Origin: Symsagittifera roscoffensis
Taxonomy: Eukaryota > Xenacoelomorpha > Acoela > Convolutidae
DNA: 64,000 bases
Direction of reading: 5' to 3'
NCBI RefSeq assembly: GCF_963678635.1
Contig: NC_087066.1
Location: 40,571,223 to 40,635,222, forward strand
The notes beneath the pieces were generated by a model. The model made no database searches and was not told the DNA's origin. It saw only the letters and a list, made by a program, of their open reading frames with translations. A program made the translations under genes and the position numbers. Shown here in pieces: positions 51,430-60,507 of this stretch (its first letter is position 1; every line of letters begins with the position of its first letter).

Positions 51430-52240
51430 CTACTGTTTGACTGTCTTGGAATCGAGCTTTTGCTATGTCTTAATCCACCCGTTGCAGCTGTCGTAGGATC
51501 TCTTCATCAGATTCGCTGTATTCCTTTTGTGGTTTATCTCGTTTCTTCTGTTGCTTTCTCTTTGGTCCTTCTTACCAGCCATAGATGTTTGCTCTCCGGT
51601 GTCACTAACTTTAAATATAATCAATTTCAAACAAAAATGAATTGGACTTTTCTCCACTATAAATTTTTCCACAATAGATGAATTGCTGCTCCGTGAAATA
51701 ATAGCAGGTTATTCCGTTTTTAAAGGGATAGAAACAATTAATTTTCACTTCTATAGACGTTGGCAAAAAACCTAGAATGTAAAACCTTGTGGTATCCGAT
51801 AGAACAAAAGTAATTCTAACTTCGAAACGATATAAGTTTCAAAGATTTATTTATTTATTGAAACTGTGGTTTTTTCTAACACCTCAATTGTGCATCTGAC
51901 TGAATTCTGTCGCTACAGTTTAGATGACTGAGTCTCTTTGTTTTAGGTCAGTCTTCAACACTTGTGGGCAAATAAATTTTCAAGTAACTATAAAACTTAT
52001 TTAAAAAGTAAGAGTTTCAATACCCAGTTAAATTAGTTTTGCAATGTTTTTGGTTTTTATTTTTCTTCTTCGCTATTTTCCTGATTTTTCGTCATGTTCC
52101 TCCCCAAACTGAAGTGGCACCAGCCACGAAGCGTTCCACGATCGAGTAATGTCCAGTTCCTTGCTCCCGAATTTCCTTCTGAACTAACGCCTTTCCAGAC
52201 GGTCAAATTTCGATTCTAGCGGTTTCTTTGTGTCCATCTT

Positions 52241-52824
52241 TTATGTTGCCAATTTAATGCGGTACGCAACATGCGCGGCTTTGCTTAAATCTGTGATATC
52301 CTCGTCTGAGGAGATGAGTTTTACCGAATGTTTTATCGGATCTCCGTATCGGCTAGGGCTTTTCGTGTTCTCCACTTCTTCACACAGATGTTTCCTTTTC
52401 ACCAGATTCATCTGAAAACCCCGAAGGGGTATTCTGGTAATTATCTTCGCCACGAACGTCCCTGGACGTCAGGATTTCCTCAGCTGCTGGTTGGACTCCC
52501 CATGTGAAAACTTGGTCCGCCATTTTCTTCCATTCAGCACGTGTTAGATCTTCATTTTTAAAAGTATCAAGAATTGCTTCTGGCGACGTATGTCTCAGAT
52601 TTTTTTTACTTTTCTCGTTGGGTTTTTTCTGTGGCGTTGATGAAGATGGGTTGTCCGACGTTGGACTTGGAGTATCCATTGTATCGTATTGTACGTTCAC
52701 CTTTTGTTTGCTCATAGCGCCTTCTGCAGCTTTGCCCCGTCCGGCTTCTTGAGCTGTTGGCTTTTTCTCCTTTTCCCCCCTTTGGCTTCTTGAGGCTTCG
52801 TGTTGTGTGCCAGAGGCCCTGCAT
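52241..52824 (-). pseudogene. Retroelement downstream ORF, right duplicate
   Basis: This is nearly identical to the left copy 1,460 bases away. The main frame at 52,380-52,715 (111 aa) starts at MSKQKVNVQYD and ends GEKETSV. The longer N-terminal part open in the left copy is here broken by one T lost near 52,840, which changes the phase of the upstream codons. The second overlapping frame at 52,241-52,453 differs at one residue (TKSPS instead of TESPS). This copy is contiguous with the integrase tail to its right, so it marks the original position in the element. Confidence 0.6.
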
Positions 52825-52921
52825 TGTTGGGCTTTGCCCGTTTTTTGCTAAATTTAATCCCCGCCAGCCTCCTTGTCCTTGGAATCAACTACTGTTTGAC
52901 TGTCTTGGAATCGAGCTTTTG

Positions 52922-53515
52922 CTATGTCTTAATCCACCCGTTGCAGCTGTCGTAGGATCTCTTCATCAGATTCGCTGTATTCCTTTTGTGGTTTATCTCG
53001 TTTCTTCTGTTGCTTTCTCTTTGGTCCTTCTTACCAGCCATAGATGTTTGCTCTCCGGTGTCACTAACTTTCGCCTGCCTTTTAACCATAGATGGTGATT
53101 CTGAGACCATTTTCTCTTTAAGGGATTCCTCGAAGCCTTTCAACTTTTCTGGTTTTAGTTTTTTTCTCACGAGAGACAATCCTGACTGATCAATTGGTTT
53201 GTGTTCGATAAATCCGCGCTTCCACGAATATAAGAGCACCTTGCGTAGTTCAGGGTTGATGGTACTTGTTTTGTCAACAATACGCCTGATGTCATTGGCA
53301 GATGAGTCCCTTCTAGTTTGGTTCCATCTGGCATTCGCCTCCAGAAGAGACTTTATCGCCCGCGCTCGACTTCGATCTTTGGCTGGTTTCATTTGTTGTT
53401 TAAAGGGGGAACTCACATCGCGGCTGCTCTGACCTTTCCGCACTATTTTTAGATTTTCTCTTGACTGATCAATGTGTCTCTTCAGTTGCGATGCCGTGCG
53501 AGCCGATCGTTCCAA
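52922..53515 (-). pseudogene. Integrase C-terminal tail of the gypsy-like pol (197 aa open frame)
   Basis: This is the longest intact frame of the element. It begins MERSARTASQLKRHIDQ. Its basic middle part has DRSRARAIKSLLEANARW, then RRDSSANDIRRIVDKTS and INPELRKVLLYSWKRGF, and it ends in a Lys/Arg-rich region. It follows the integrase core directly in the minus-strand direction, with the core's frame stopping shortly before its start. Highly basic segments after the DDE core are usual for integrase C-terminal DNA-binding regions; I did not recognise a chromodomain. The last ~48 residues (from the SDTGEQTSMAGKKD part) lie in the duplicated unit and recur near 51,463-51,672. Confidence 0.6.
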
Positions 53516-53519
53516 ATGT

Positions 53520-54100
53520 TCTTTGTCTAAAAGATCAAAATTTATCTCTTAGGGTTTTGAGTTCACTTTCTGGAAGTCAAAATGAGCTTTAAACGGGGAA
53601 AGCTGTATTGTCTTTCGTTTACCCCATCTAAGATCGCATATTTTTGTGCTAGCGCAAAGTTTTATGGATGTAACATTTTCGTCCAACATCATTACTCCCA
53701 GTCTTTTTTTGATGATTTGTATAGTTCGTTCAATTAATCCGCACCCACGATGGTCCCCTACCGAGCAGAACGTTTATTCTATGTTATTTTTTGAGCAAAA
53801 TTTTTGCATTGTTTTACCTTTAAACCCCGAAAATGGGTCGGTTCTTTTCGATTCTGGTGTTCCGTGCATATCGATGTAGCTACGTGGAAATTTAGCTGAA
53901 GATTTCCTCCGGTTGATTTTGTAATTTTTACTGATGGAAAATTTGAATACCTATCTATTGCTCCCAGCAAGTATATTTTCTTCCCTTTATAATCTTCCAG
54001 AGGACCTGCATAATCTAGTTGAACTTATTGACCCTGCTGTGTTAGCAGCGGTAGAGGTTTGGTAGCTTTTTCGGGATGATGTATTCAGCATTGCAGGTGC
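53520..54100 (-). pseudogene. Integrase catalytic core, DDE residues visible, frameshifted
   Basis: On the minus strand the first Asp lies in LDYAGPLEDYKGKK (codon at 54,013-54,015). It is followed in the same frame by YLLGAIDRYSNFPSVKIT. The second Asp lies in RTDPFSGF (codon at 53,837-53,839) and the Glu in CGLIERTIQ (codon at 53,729-53,731). The last two are exactly 36 codons apart, the D-X35-E spacing of retroviral-type integrases. An in-frame stop sits between them. The first Asp is in a different frame from the second (176 bases apart), so there is at least one indel between. The domain is identifiable but broken. The 63-aa frame at 53,779-53,970 covers part of it. Confidence 0.75.
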
Positions 54101-54565
54101 ATCTTTTACATTCCTCTGCTAGATTGACAATTTCCATATGCATGTGTGGCCAGCACAAGTACTTTGAAACGTCCAGCATTGCTTCTTGGACTTGGTGACC
54201 ACAATGAAATCATTTGAGGACCGCCTGACGAAACTGTCCTGGTCCGGCAAACTATTATCCACAAGAATGCAGTCGTCTACCACTGACATTTGGTGCCAAA
54301 ATGGATTTGTGGAAGGCCCCATTAGCTCGAAGCTTTGTCGATCAATTCTTTCTATCACCCGGTAGAACCTGACCATCCAGGTGTCTCCGGTGATTAACTC
54401 CGCAAGCAAACTTCGGTCAAAAAAGTTTGACAAATTGTCAAGTTCTTCGCCTTCAATTCTCTCCGCTTGTCGGAATTCTTCCTGCCACGATTTAGGACCA
54501 ATTAGTTGCCCTGCTATCACACTGACTTCTGTACTCTCTGAGGGGCTCCCCGCTGTCATTTCCAC
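54101..54565 (-). pseudogene. Integrase N-terminal region with H2C2 zinc-binding remnant
   Basis: The 148-aa frame (54,119-54,565) contains DTWMVRFYRVIERIDRQSF and PFWHQMSVVDDCILVDN, the type of sequence found just before the zinc-binding domain of gypsy-type integrases. After RRSSND the frame changes. In the neighbouring minus-strand frame, after a stop, one reads HCGH, then QEAMLDVSKYLCWPHMH and EECKRC. These provide the His and Cys pairs of the H2C2 finger that precedes the core. At least one frameshift and one stop are therefore present in this short stretch. Confidence 0.7.
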
Positions 54566-54599
54566 TTCAATAATGGTCGTTCCCCTTTCCTTGTTATAG

Positions 54600-55256
54600 C
54601 AGTTTACGTACGGATCGTCTTGTTCCCGAGGCTATGCATCTCTGACTGTGATTCCAGCTCTAGCATGTGTACCGAATTGTGTCCACTTTCAGCTCCAACT
54701 AGATCCCAGAATGACACTAACTTTGCTATTTATCCTTTCGAACCCAAGGATGTCCCGTTTTTGGAATAGCCTTGATGTACTTATCCATTGCACGCCACTC
54801 GACTTGTGGTGTATCCGAGTCCGAGCTGTCTGAATCATTTCGGCTAAATGCTCCTTTGACAATGCGAGTTCATTGAAATGTTGTTTTGGTCAGCTGCTCT
54901 GTCATCTCTTCTCGTTCGTCTCCTCCAGATCTCCTGTCTGCAATTCTCACGGCTTTTTTTTGATTTTCCTTTCCCTGATTGATCATTATACATCTGTTTT
55001 TTTCTTTCTTTTTGTGTAATTCTCTGAATTTTGCGAAACCGAATGTTTAGTACAAGGTATTTTGCTGAGACTGTTCTGCTTAGATTTTGAAAGACGTGAG
55101 TTTTGACCTTTTTTGTTCCGGTTGAGCTTTGTTCGATTTTGAAAAGGTTGAATGCTATAGCAACCACGTGATGACTCATCTTTAACGTGGTTAATTTTGT
55201 TTCTCATATCGGCATGTTCTAGAACGTTTTAATTTGTTTGGTTTGGGGTGTATCAT
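54600..55256 (-). pseudogene. pol linker between RNase H and integrase, frames broken
   Basis: Overlapping minus-strand frames (54,844-55,179 and 54,986-55,207) are rich in Lys, Arg, Asn and Ser. Another frame near 54,740-54,850 reads NDSDSSDSDTPQVEWRAMDK. They continue the pol polypeptide after the RNase H end (ELDEKFFVTSV) and before the integrase zinc finger. The ~650-base linker is longer than the short tether usual between these domains. No catalytic motif is seen. It could include inserted sequence, but nothing marks an insertion. Confidence 0.45.
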
Positions 55257-55660
55257 TCAGTTGACTGTAAAAACAGTCGAGCGCTTTATGGAAGTTTTCA
55301 CTGAGGTTACGAAAAATTTTTCATCCAACTCTGGTTCTGGCCACGGATCGCCATTCGGCTCCCTTGATAAAAAGTCTACTATTCTCATGTCTCTGCCAGG
55401 TGTATGTATTACTTTAAACTGATTTGGTAACATTCTGTCCACCATCTAGTGAGTCTATATTGATAAGTTTTGTTCGATCTTTTCTCTAACAACGCGGATG
55501 TGAGAGCTTTGTGGTCTGTTGCTATAATAAATTCCTTGCTTAGCAGATAATGTTCAACACGATCTACTGACCATACCACTGCAATCAGTTCCAGCTGATT
55601 TGTTGAGTATTTTTTTCCTGACTGTTCATTTAACGTGACGCGAATGCTATCGGTACCCAC
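55257..55660 (-). pseudogene. RNase H domain of the gypsy-like pol, in two frames
   Basis: The first piece (55,409-55,660) contains KKYSTNQLELIAVVWSVDR and FIIATDHKALTSAL, giving the catalytic Glu and second Asp of a retroelement RNase H. The second piece (55,257-55,445) overlaps in another frame and contains VDRMLPNQFKVIHTPGRDM and IVDFLSREPNGDPW, with the last Asp. The two share the same underlying segment around WWTECYQ / VDRMLPNQF, showing a single frameshift near 55,430. The first catalytic Asp segment expected upstream is not recognisable in 55,661-55,760. Confidence 0.8.
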
Positions 55661-55928
55661 TCGGTTTTTCGTTTTTTTCCCTAGTTTCTCTTTAGGGATT
55701 AAATTAGTTTATCTGGGCAATGCTTGCGACTGCTTTTTTAATGTCGTCAAAAACTAATGAGTGTTGATTATCCCATTTAAATTTTTTCATTGGTATTCGA
55801 ATATTTTTTTCATCTTTTTTTCTCATTTTCTTCCCTTAACAGTTGTCTAAGCTTATCACTTAAGCTTCCCGCGCTTGGAATAAATTGAGAAAGAGGATTA
55901 ATGCTGCCTATGAACTATCTGAGCTGTT
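55661..55928 (-). pseudogene. RT-RNase H connection region, degraded
   Basis: On the minus strand at about 55,850-55,925 one frame reads PKSLKQLR, a stop, FIGSINPLSQFIPSAGS. This is the conserved segment after the reverse-transcriptase thumb in Ty3/gypsy pol. Between 55,661 and 55,850 all frames are interrupted and the N-terminal RNase H part cannot be matched. T-rich indels are frequent here. Confidence 0.55.
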
Positions 55929-56867
55929 TCAACGATTTAGGTGGTTGGAGATTGCCTCTGTTTTTGTATCGAGTATCGCCTCTGTTTTTGTGATTTTAGG
56001 AATAATTCCACTAGGTGTCAGTTTATGACCCAACCATATTACTGATGTTCGAAAAAACTCGCATTTAGAAAGCTTCAAGGCAAGGTTTTTACCATTCAAT
56101 CTTTTTAGAACTTCTAAGACCAATTTTTCATGGATTTTTTCATCTACCTTTGAAACGATCAAGAAAGGTGTTCTTTGCATGGTTTAGTGTTCTATCCATT
56201 GCCTTTTGAAACTCGGCTGGCAGCTGGCACATCTGCCAGCCCATAGAAACCCGTAAGGAAGCCACATGTTCCGGTTGCTTGACCGCCCAAAAATTGAAAT
56301 TGCACTATTTAGCTGTTTTTGCAGTTAGTTTAAGTTGACTATTTGCATACTTCAGATCGAGTACCGTGCAATAGAATGTGCCGGCCGTCTTTGCAGTAAC
56401 TATTTGACCTACTTCATCTAACAATTCATCAACATTCGGCATCTGATATTTATTTTCGTATAGTTGCCTATTATTAGGTTTCGCGTCTAATGCCAAATTG
56501 ATGGAGTCGTTTTTTTTTTCCACTGTGATCACAATGAGAGCAACGAAAAAAACAATCAGTTGTCATTTATTCATTTTTCAACGTGACCTTCAGACAACAA
56601 TTTTGTGAGTTCCAACTGAACTTTATCCTGAATGTGGATAGGTATTCGCCGAACTTTTTCTTGTTTTGGAAATAGTGGGTATTTAAAATTAGTGCTCACA
56701 ACATGATTCTTTGATTCTTCTTGACGGTTAAAGAGATTTGCAAACTTTGAATGGAATTTTTGATTCCAACCTTCTGGCTGCTCGTACAGTAGCACAACAA
56801 ACCTTGATCTTCTCGTGGGCGCCGTCCTCTGAGTGGTGTGAATCCCCATTCTGCCTTGGAGGTCCAA
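55929..56867 (-). pseudogene. Reverse transcriptase domain, four fragments, catalytic DD box deleted
   Basis: The N-terminal piece (56,571-56,867) has FHSKFANLFNRQEESKNH, YPLFPKQEKVRRIPIHIQD and LLSEGHVEK. The next piece (56,305-56,532) has NKYQMPNVDELLDEVGQI and TVLDLKYANSQLKL, which supplies the first catalytic Asp (motif A). A third part at about 56,175-56,260 reads TGFYGLADVPA, then, after an apparent 7-base insertion near 56,215-56,225, AEFQKAMDRTL in another frame. The thumb piece (55,929-56,180) has LALKLSKCEFFRTSVIWLGH and LTPSGIIPKITKTEAIL. At about 56,150-56,175, where the (Y/F)xDD box should lie between the HAKNTF and LIVSK segments, both catalytic Asp residues are missing. The domain is therefore certainly inactive. 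Confidence 0.85.
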
Positions 56868-57389
56868 ACCCAGAACGCATCTTGTAAGTCGTTGTGACTA
56901 ACAATCATGCCTCAATTATTTCTCATCCGGCTGACCGGATACTGGCTTTCCTCGCCCCCAGAATCAAATTAGGGCGTTTGTTGTAGTCGACAAATTGTGA
57001 GGACGGACAAACTTAGTTTTTCTGCTCGAATAAATGTTGCGTTTGAAGACCCTTCCAAAACTTGTTTTGTCGTTATCCAGTTTAAGAACGACACCGATAT
57101 TTACGATCTGATTGTCAGTTTTTACCAATGCTTTCAGTGCTTTTATTTAATGCGATTGTGGGTTCCGTCGTATATCAATTTTTTCGATAATACGTTTCGG
57201 TTTTTTAGATATCTGTTCGGTTTCTTTTCCTCCCGATGGTTCTTTGGTTTTTGTCCGTTTGTTTATGTAATTTTCAAAATATTCGATTGACATTAAATCA
57301 ATTTCTATGAAAATTTTTTCGAACTCCTCACTCGAATCCAAATTGTGGAGTAAGTTCTTCTGAACTAGATTCTTAGTTCACTGCCTCAT
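56868..57389 (-). pseudogene. gag-pol junction / expected protease region, not recognisable
   Basis: Minus-strand frames here are short. One carries RVFKRNIYSSRKTKFVRPHN near 56,970-57,050; another (57,147-57,341, 64 aa) is Lys/Glu-rich. An aspartic protease would be expected between gag and RT, but I could not find an Asp-Ser/Thr-Gly active site in any frame. Either the protease has decayed or it lies in a frame that I failed to recognise. Confidence 0.35.
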
Positions 57390-57758
57390 TTACTTGCTGC
57401 GAACGACACATTCAACGAAATGTTTTGGTCTTTTACAGTTCTTACAAGACTTTCCCGTAGCAGGACAATTTCCGATGTCCCTTCCCAAACGTTCTTCCAC
57501 ATCGTGTAAACTGTTTCTGATCTGTGCGAGACTTGTGTTATTCCTGGACTCATACGTTCTCCGCTTAGATTGGTCTCGACTCTGTCTTGTGAAATTTTGA
57601 CCTTTGTTTCCGGTCGCCATGATGGGTTCCTGCTTTATCCTAATTTGAGAACCTGAAAATTGGCCTGCACTATTCGTACTCGTGATTGATTTTTGGAGTT
57701 TTTGTTTGTTTGCTTTGTTTGAATTTGGTAGCTTGTTTGAGTACCTCTTCTGGCGCAT
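57390..57758 (-). pseudogene. Gag C-terminal (nucleocapsid) fragment with a zinc-knuckle-like motif
   Basis: This 122-aa frame is rich in Lys, Arg, Gln, Ser and Asn, as nucleocapsid regions usually are. Its end reads CPATGKSCKNCKRPKHF followed by VECVV. The spacing C-X2-C-X4-H-X3-C is one residue short of the canonical CCHC knuckle, so it may be impaired. Upstream, after a stop at about 57,790, a short frame with TLTFETYAPEEVLKQA belongs to the same gag. The frame at 57,394-57,600 on the plus strand is a shadow. Confidence 0.65.
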
Positions 57759-57809
57759 ATGTTTCGAACGTTAACGTGTCCTACAATACGGTATTTTTTT
57801 TTCTGGATA

Positions 57810-57992
57810 TCAATAAATCCATAACGCGTTCTTCTCCAATTTGCCTAATTCCTCTTTAGCTGCTTGTGCAGTCAGAGCCGCATGGAACGATTCCAATGTC
57901 TCACCTGTTTCGTGGGATCTCGTGAACATTCTAAATCGTTCGTAGATGATGCTCTTTGTTTTTCCGAAGAATAATTTAGCCAATCTAATCAT
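57810..57992 (-). pseudogene. Gag capsid fragment
   Basis: This 60-aa frame contains KTKSIIYERFRMFTRSHE and GETLESFHAALTAQAAKEE. Helical, short-segmented sequence of this kind (YERFRMFxR ... ETLExFHAALxxxA) is typical of the capsid/gag region of Ty3/gypsy elements, lying upstream of the zinc knuckle. The frame is closed by a stop at 57,810, after which gag continues in another frame. Confidence 0.6.
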
Positions 57993-58089
57993 TACTGTGA
58001 GTTTCAGTCTTGATATTTCCGCTTACGGTTTCTTCTGGACAAACTTCTTCTTCCTTTCTGTACCTAGGGCTAGAAATAGATAGCTAAAA

Positions 58090-58287
58090 TTACTCATTGT
58101 GCCCTACTTTCGGTCCTCTTGCATTACGTTCTTCAATTTCCAGAATGAGTTTGTCATGTAGTAGTTTATCCCGTGCTTCTCGGTCCGCTACTGCCTGAGC
58201 ATTTTCACATGTTTTCGGTGTTTTCGGACGTGAAAGCGGTTCTGCTATTACTGCTTTTGGGTTTTCTAATAAGATATCTGAATTCAC
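58090..58287 (-). pseudogene. Gag N-terminal fragment
   Basis: This 65-aa frame starts MNSDILLENPKAVIAEPL and contains RPKTPKTCENAQAVADREA, then DKLILEIEERNARGPKVG. It is the first recognisable coding piece of the element in its reading direction, about 100 bases upstream of the capsid fragment. The N-terminus of gag is poorly conserved in this group, so the assignment rests mainly on position and the charged helical character. Upstream (58,288-58,420) I find no LTR or primer-binding site. Confidence 0.45.
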
Positions 58288-58420
58288 GTTTTCTTTAACG
58301 GTAACTGCTAATAAAAATTGGTGAAACCAAATTTTAAAAATCCGTGGATGATACTAGTTTGGTGAATTCCACGAAACATGAATACCCATGTCAGTAGTAG
58401 ATTTTGCAGCTAAAGTAGGT
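58288..58420. other. Short spacer between the retroelement and the next tandem repeat
   Basis: This is an AT-rich stretch with no ORF. It should contain the 5' untranslated region of the retroelement, but no LTR-like repeat of it was found at the left end of the element. Confidence 0.5.
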
Positions 58421-58437
58421 GGGGGGGGGGGGGGGGG
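58421..58437 (+). repeat. Run of 17 consecutive G
   Basis: The bases between AAAGTAGGT and TTGGGTTGAGC are an uninterrupted G homopolymer. The second copy of the 2.1-kb repeat has only a GGGAGGGGGG tract at the same place (about 60,505-60,514), so the run expanded or the second copy shrank. Such runs can form G-quadruplexes and are prone to length errors in sequencing. Confidence 0.95.
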
Positions 58438-58445
58438 TTGGGTTG

Positions 58446-58500
58446 AGCATGGCGGACCCCATGTATTAAGATACGATATAGATTTCCGGTCCGCCATGCT
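58446..58500. other. Perfect 13-bp inverted repeat (hairpin) at the start of the left copy
   Basis: AGCATGGCGGACC at 58,446-58,458 is exactly complementary to GGTCCGCCATGCT at 58,488-58,500, with a 29-base loop. The right copy (60,518-60,530 and 60,560-60,572) has one mismatch (GGTCCGCCATACT). The GC-rich stem stands out in AT-rich surroundings and lies at the very edge of the duplicated unit, beside the G run. It may be the terminal hairpin of a mobile element or a structure that favoured the duplication. Confidence 0.8.
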
Positions 58501-60344
58501 ATGTATTAAGGTAGGGAATAGAGTCTACAATGTAACAAGATAGGGAATACCAATGGTAACTTTTCAGTGTGATGGTAAGTGAAAGGAAAACGATTTTTTT
58601 TTGGTTTTTGTATGGAAATGTCTAGTTATATTCGCAAACATTTCGGCGCCCCTTATCCAACAGTTAAATATCAAATGTTAATCACGTCTAGGTTATGTAA
58701 TTAGTTTTCTGGTTCACGGTAAAGTAGTGGTAAGATTTTTTTTTGGGCGAAACTTTGGAGGTTTTGTCTCAAAAAATGAAAATTTTTCCAAAAACATTTT
58801 TAAACACTATAATATTTGTTATAAATTGACCTGATAATAAATTATGAGATGATCCTACTTTTCAAAACATCTATGCGGAAGCCATATGAAATTTCGAAGA
58901 AATCAAGGTTTTTTAAAAACTGCAAATTTTCAGGTTTTTTGAAAACTTGCAAAAATATTGATTTTTCCACAATTTTCACTCAAAACATAAGCAGATTATA
59001 TAAATTTTGAACATAAAAAAAACTCATAATGGTTTTAAACCTACTGCAACTTTGAAAAAATCAAAATTTTTGGAAAAATTGCACAAATTTAAGTTTTTTT
59101 GGAAAAAATTGCAAAAAATCAAGTTTTGAAAAAAAAAAATTGCAGATATCTCAAAGTTCTTATTAATTTTTTGTTGATTTTGATCTTATTGAAAAAATTA
59201 ATCTATGTTCAGAGTTTTAAATTGAGTTCAAATCGTATTTCAATTGACATCATGTTAAGACAATGAAACAAAATTTTGAAGAAAAAAATATGAAAATTTC
59301 CACAGTTTTCTCTCAAAGTTTTGAAATATCATAAGGTTTAGCTTAATTTGAGCTGTAAAGCGGTTTATATTATGCTCTGAACACCAAAAGAAAGCTCATA
59401 GTAGCAGAACAAAAATTGAAACTTCCGTTAAATAGTGAAAACAATCGTAGTTTTTGAGAAAGTAAAGTAAAATTGAATCAAATATATCCAAAATTTTCAA
59501 TTTTCATCCTTTCATTTCGGAAATTAACTAGTTTTTGTCTAATTTAGCGAGAGTTTAACTAGGAATCTCAAAACTTTGAAAACAAATGATTTTCTCAACC
59601 TTATATTTTTATATTTAACTAAGAATCTCAAATCAATTGAAAACAAATGATTTTCTCAGCCTGATAACTTTATATTGCTGTTTCAAATCTGAATTTCTGT
59701 TTTGAAATAAATTTTTGGTTGAGGAGGATGTATTTTAATTTCTTGAAAATTTCAAAAGATAGCACAAACAAAACTTTTTTTTCCAGGTCATCTATCAATT
59801 TCTTTTCTGAAATCGTCAAAAAAAAACAGTAGATAACCATAACTCTTAAAATAGCAACCGCCATTATCTGCTTAACAACACATTACTCTATAAACACTTT
59901 TAGAATCACTGAACAGGGAAAACTTAAAAACAGCAATTAGGCAAAACTTTTCAATTATTCGATGTTTTATAAAAATCCAAGTTTTACAATTTTTAAGCAA
60001 ATACTTTACTACTCATTAGCTTATGTCAAACAATTTCACTGCAAATTTATTGCAACAAAGTCTCTGCAATCTTGCAACAAAGAGGATTTTTTTGTTGATT
60101 AAAGATTTTCGGATCGATTTCCATGGAAAGTTTTACGACAATTTGAACTCAATTATGCTGTCTTTATCATCAATCAAAACCTTTGAATAAAAAAATAAAT
60201 GACAATTCACCTATTGTGATGAAAACATTGTATAATTTTATACCAAGTATATCAAAATTGTATAGATTTTTCAGATTCAGTAAAAATTAATATTCATAGT
60301 TTTTTCTATGTTTTCAATAAAAAATTATTAATTTTACTTTCTCT

Positions 60345-60497
60345 TGAAGTGTGTTTGAAGACTGTTGAGCACTTAAATTAGGATTATGTTGACAATGCTT
60401 TTCATTGAAATGATTAGTGAGTCCCTCGCTGCTGTAAGTATAAAAATTTTTGTTCGAACTCTTCAAAACACCACAGGTTCTACGATGTCTTAAGGCA
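60345..60497 (-). pseudogene. Truncated zinc-finger exon in the left repeat copy
   Basis: The minus strand reads RRTCGVLKSSNKNFYTYSSE, then LTNHFNEKHCQHN and SAQQSSNTLQEKV, clearly paralogous to the exon at 62,423-62,785. The second Cys of the finger (Cys73 of the intact copy) is Ser here. The upstream part with the first CxxC is absent, because the repeat junction cuts the sequence at ATGTCTTAAGGC. It is therefore a non-functional copy left by the tandem duplication. Confidence 0.7.
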
Positions 60498-60507
60498 AGT
60501 TAGTGGG

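Larger units (their letters stand above)
50147..53068. repeat. 1,460-bp tandem duplication of the retroelement 3' region
   Basis: TCAATTTCAAACAAAAATGA starts at 50,161 and 51,621 (offset 1,460). The two copies stay aligned to the TGTCACTAACTTT segment at about 51,601 and 53,060, with only a few differences, one being a lost T in the CCCGTTTTTTGC run. At the internal junction, ...GTCACTAACTT runs directly into TAAATATAATC. In the right copy the same point continues into TTCGCCTGCC, the retroelement coding sequence. A single unit was thus copied head to tail within the element. The very low divergence means that it is much younger than the decay of the pol domains. Confidence 0.95.
50781..58287 (-). 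mobile_element. Degenerate Ty3/gypsy-like LTR retrotransposon, minus strand, LTRs not found
   Basis: Reading right to left, recognisable parts are gag fragments (58,287-57,390), reverse transcriptase (56,867-55,850), RNase H (55,660-55,257), a linker (55,250-54,600), integrase with zinc-binding and DDE core (54,565-53,520), and the integrase tail and downstream ORF (53,515-50,781, part of it duplicated). The order RT-RNase H-integrase is that of the Ty3/gypsy group, not Ty1/copia. Every domain is interrupted by stops or frameshifts, so the copy cannot make its own proteins. I compared the sequence beyond both ends by eye and saw no matching LTRs, primer-binding site or polypurine tract. The element is probably truncated or its ends have decayed. 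Confidence 0.85.
58438..60507. repeat. 2.1-kb tandem duplication, left copy
   Basis: TTGAGCATGGCGGACCCCAT starts the repeat near 58,443 and again near 60,515 (offset 2,072). The copy begins with a hairpin and three short related motifs (TTAAGATACGATATAG, TTAAGGTAGGGAATAG, CAAGATAGGGAATACC). It continues through AT-rich sequence with many TTGCAAAAA and TTTTTGAAAA stretches, and ends in a truncated zinc-finger exon (about 60,345-60,495). At 59,557-59,676 a 60-bp piece (AACTAGGAATCTCAAA ...) is duplicated internally, and the right copy shares this. No ORF in the copy apart from the zinc-finger piece looks coding. Confidence 0.92.

Noticed and set aside
50781-52824. Envelope gene downstream of pol (endogenous retrovirus or errantivirus)
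   Set aside because: The downstream frames are hydrophilic and charged, without signal peptide, cleavage site or transmembrane segment.
50147-53068. The two 1,460-bp copies as the LTRs of the retrotransposon
   Set aside because: They are adjacent, not at opposite ends of the element, and contain part of its coding sequence. They are a tandem duplication rather than LTRs.
56997-57290. Plus-strand 97-aa ORF in the retroelement
   Set aside because: It lies opposite the gag-pol junction of the minus-strand element and shows no recognisable feature; it is most likely a shadow.
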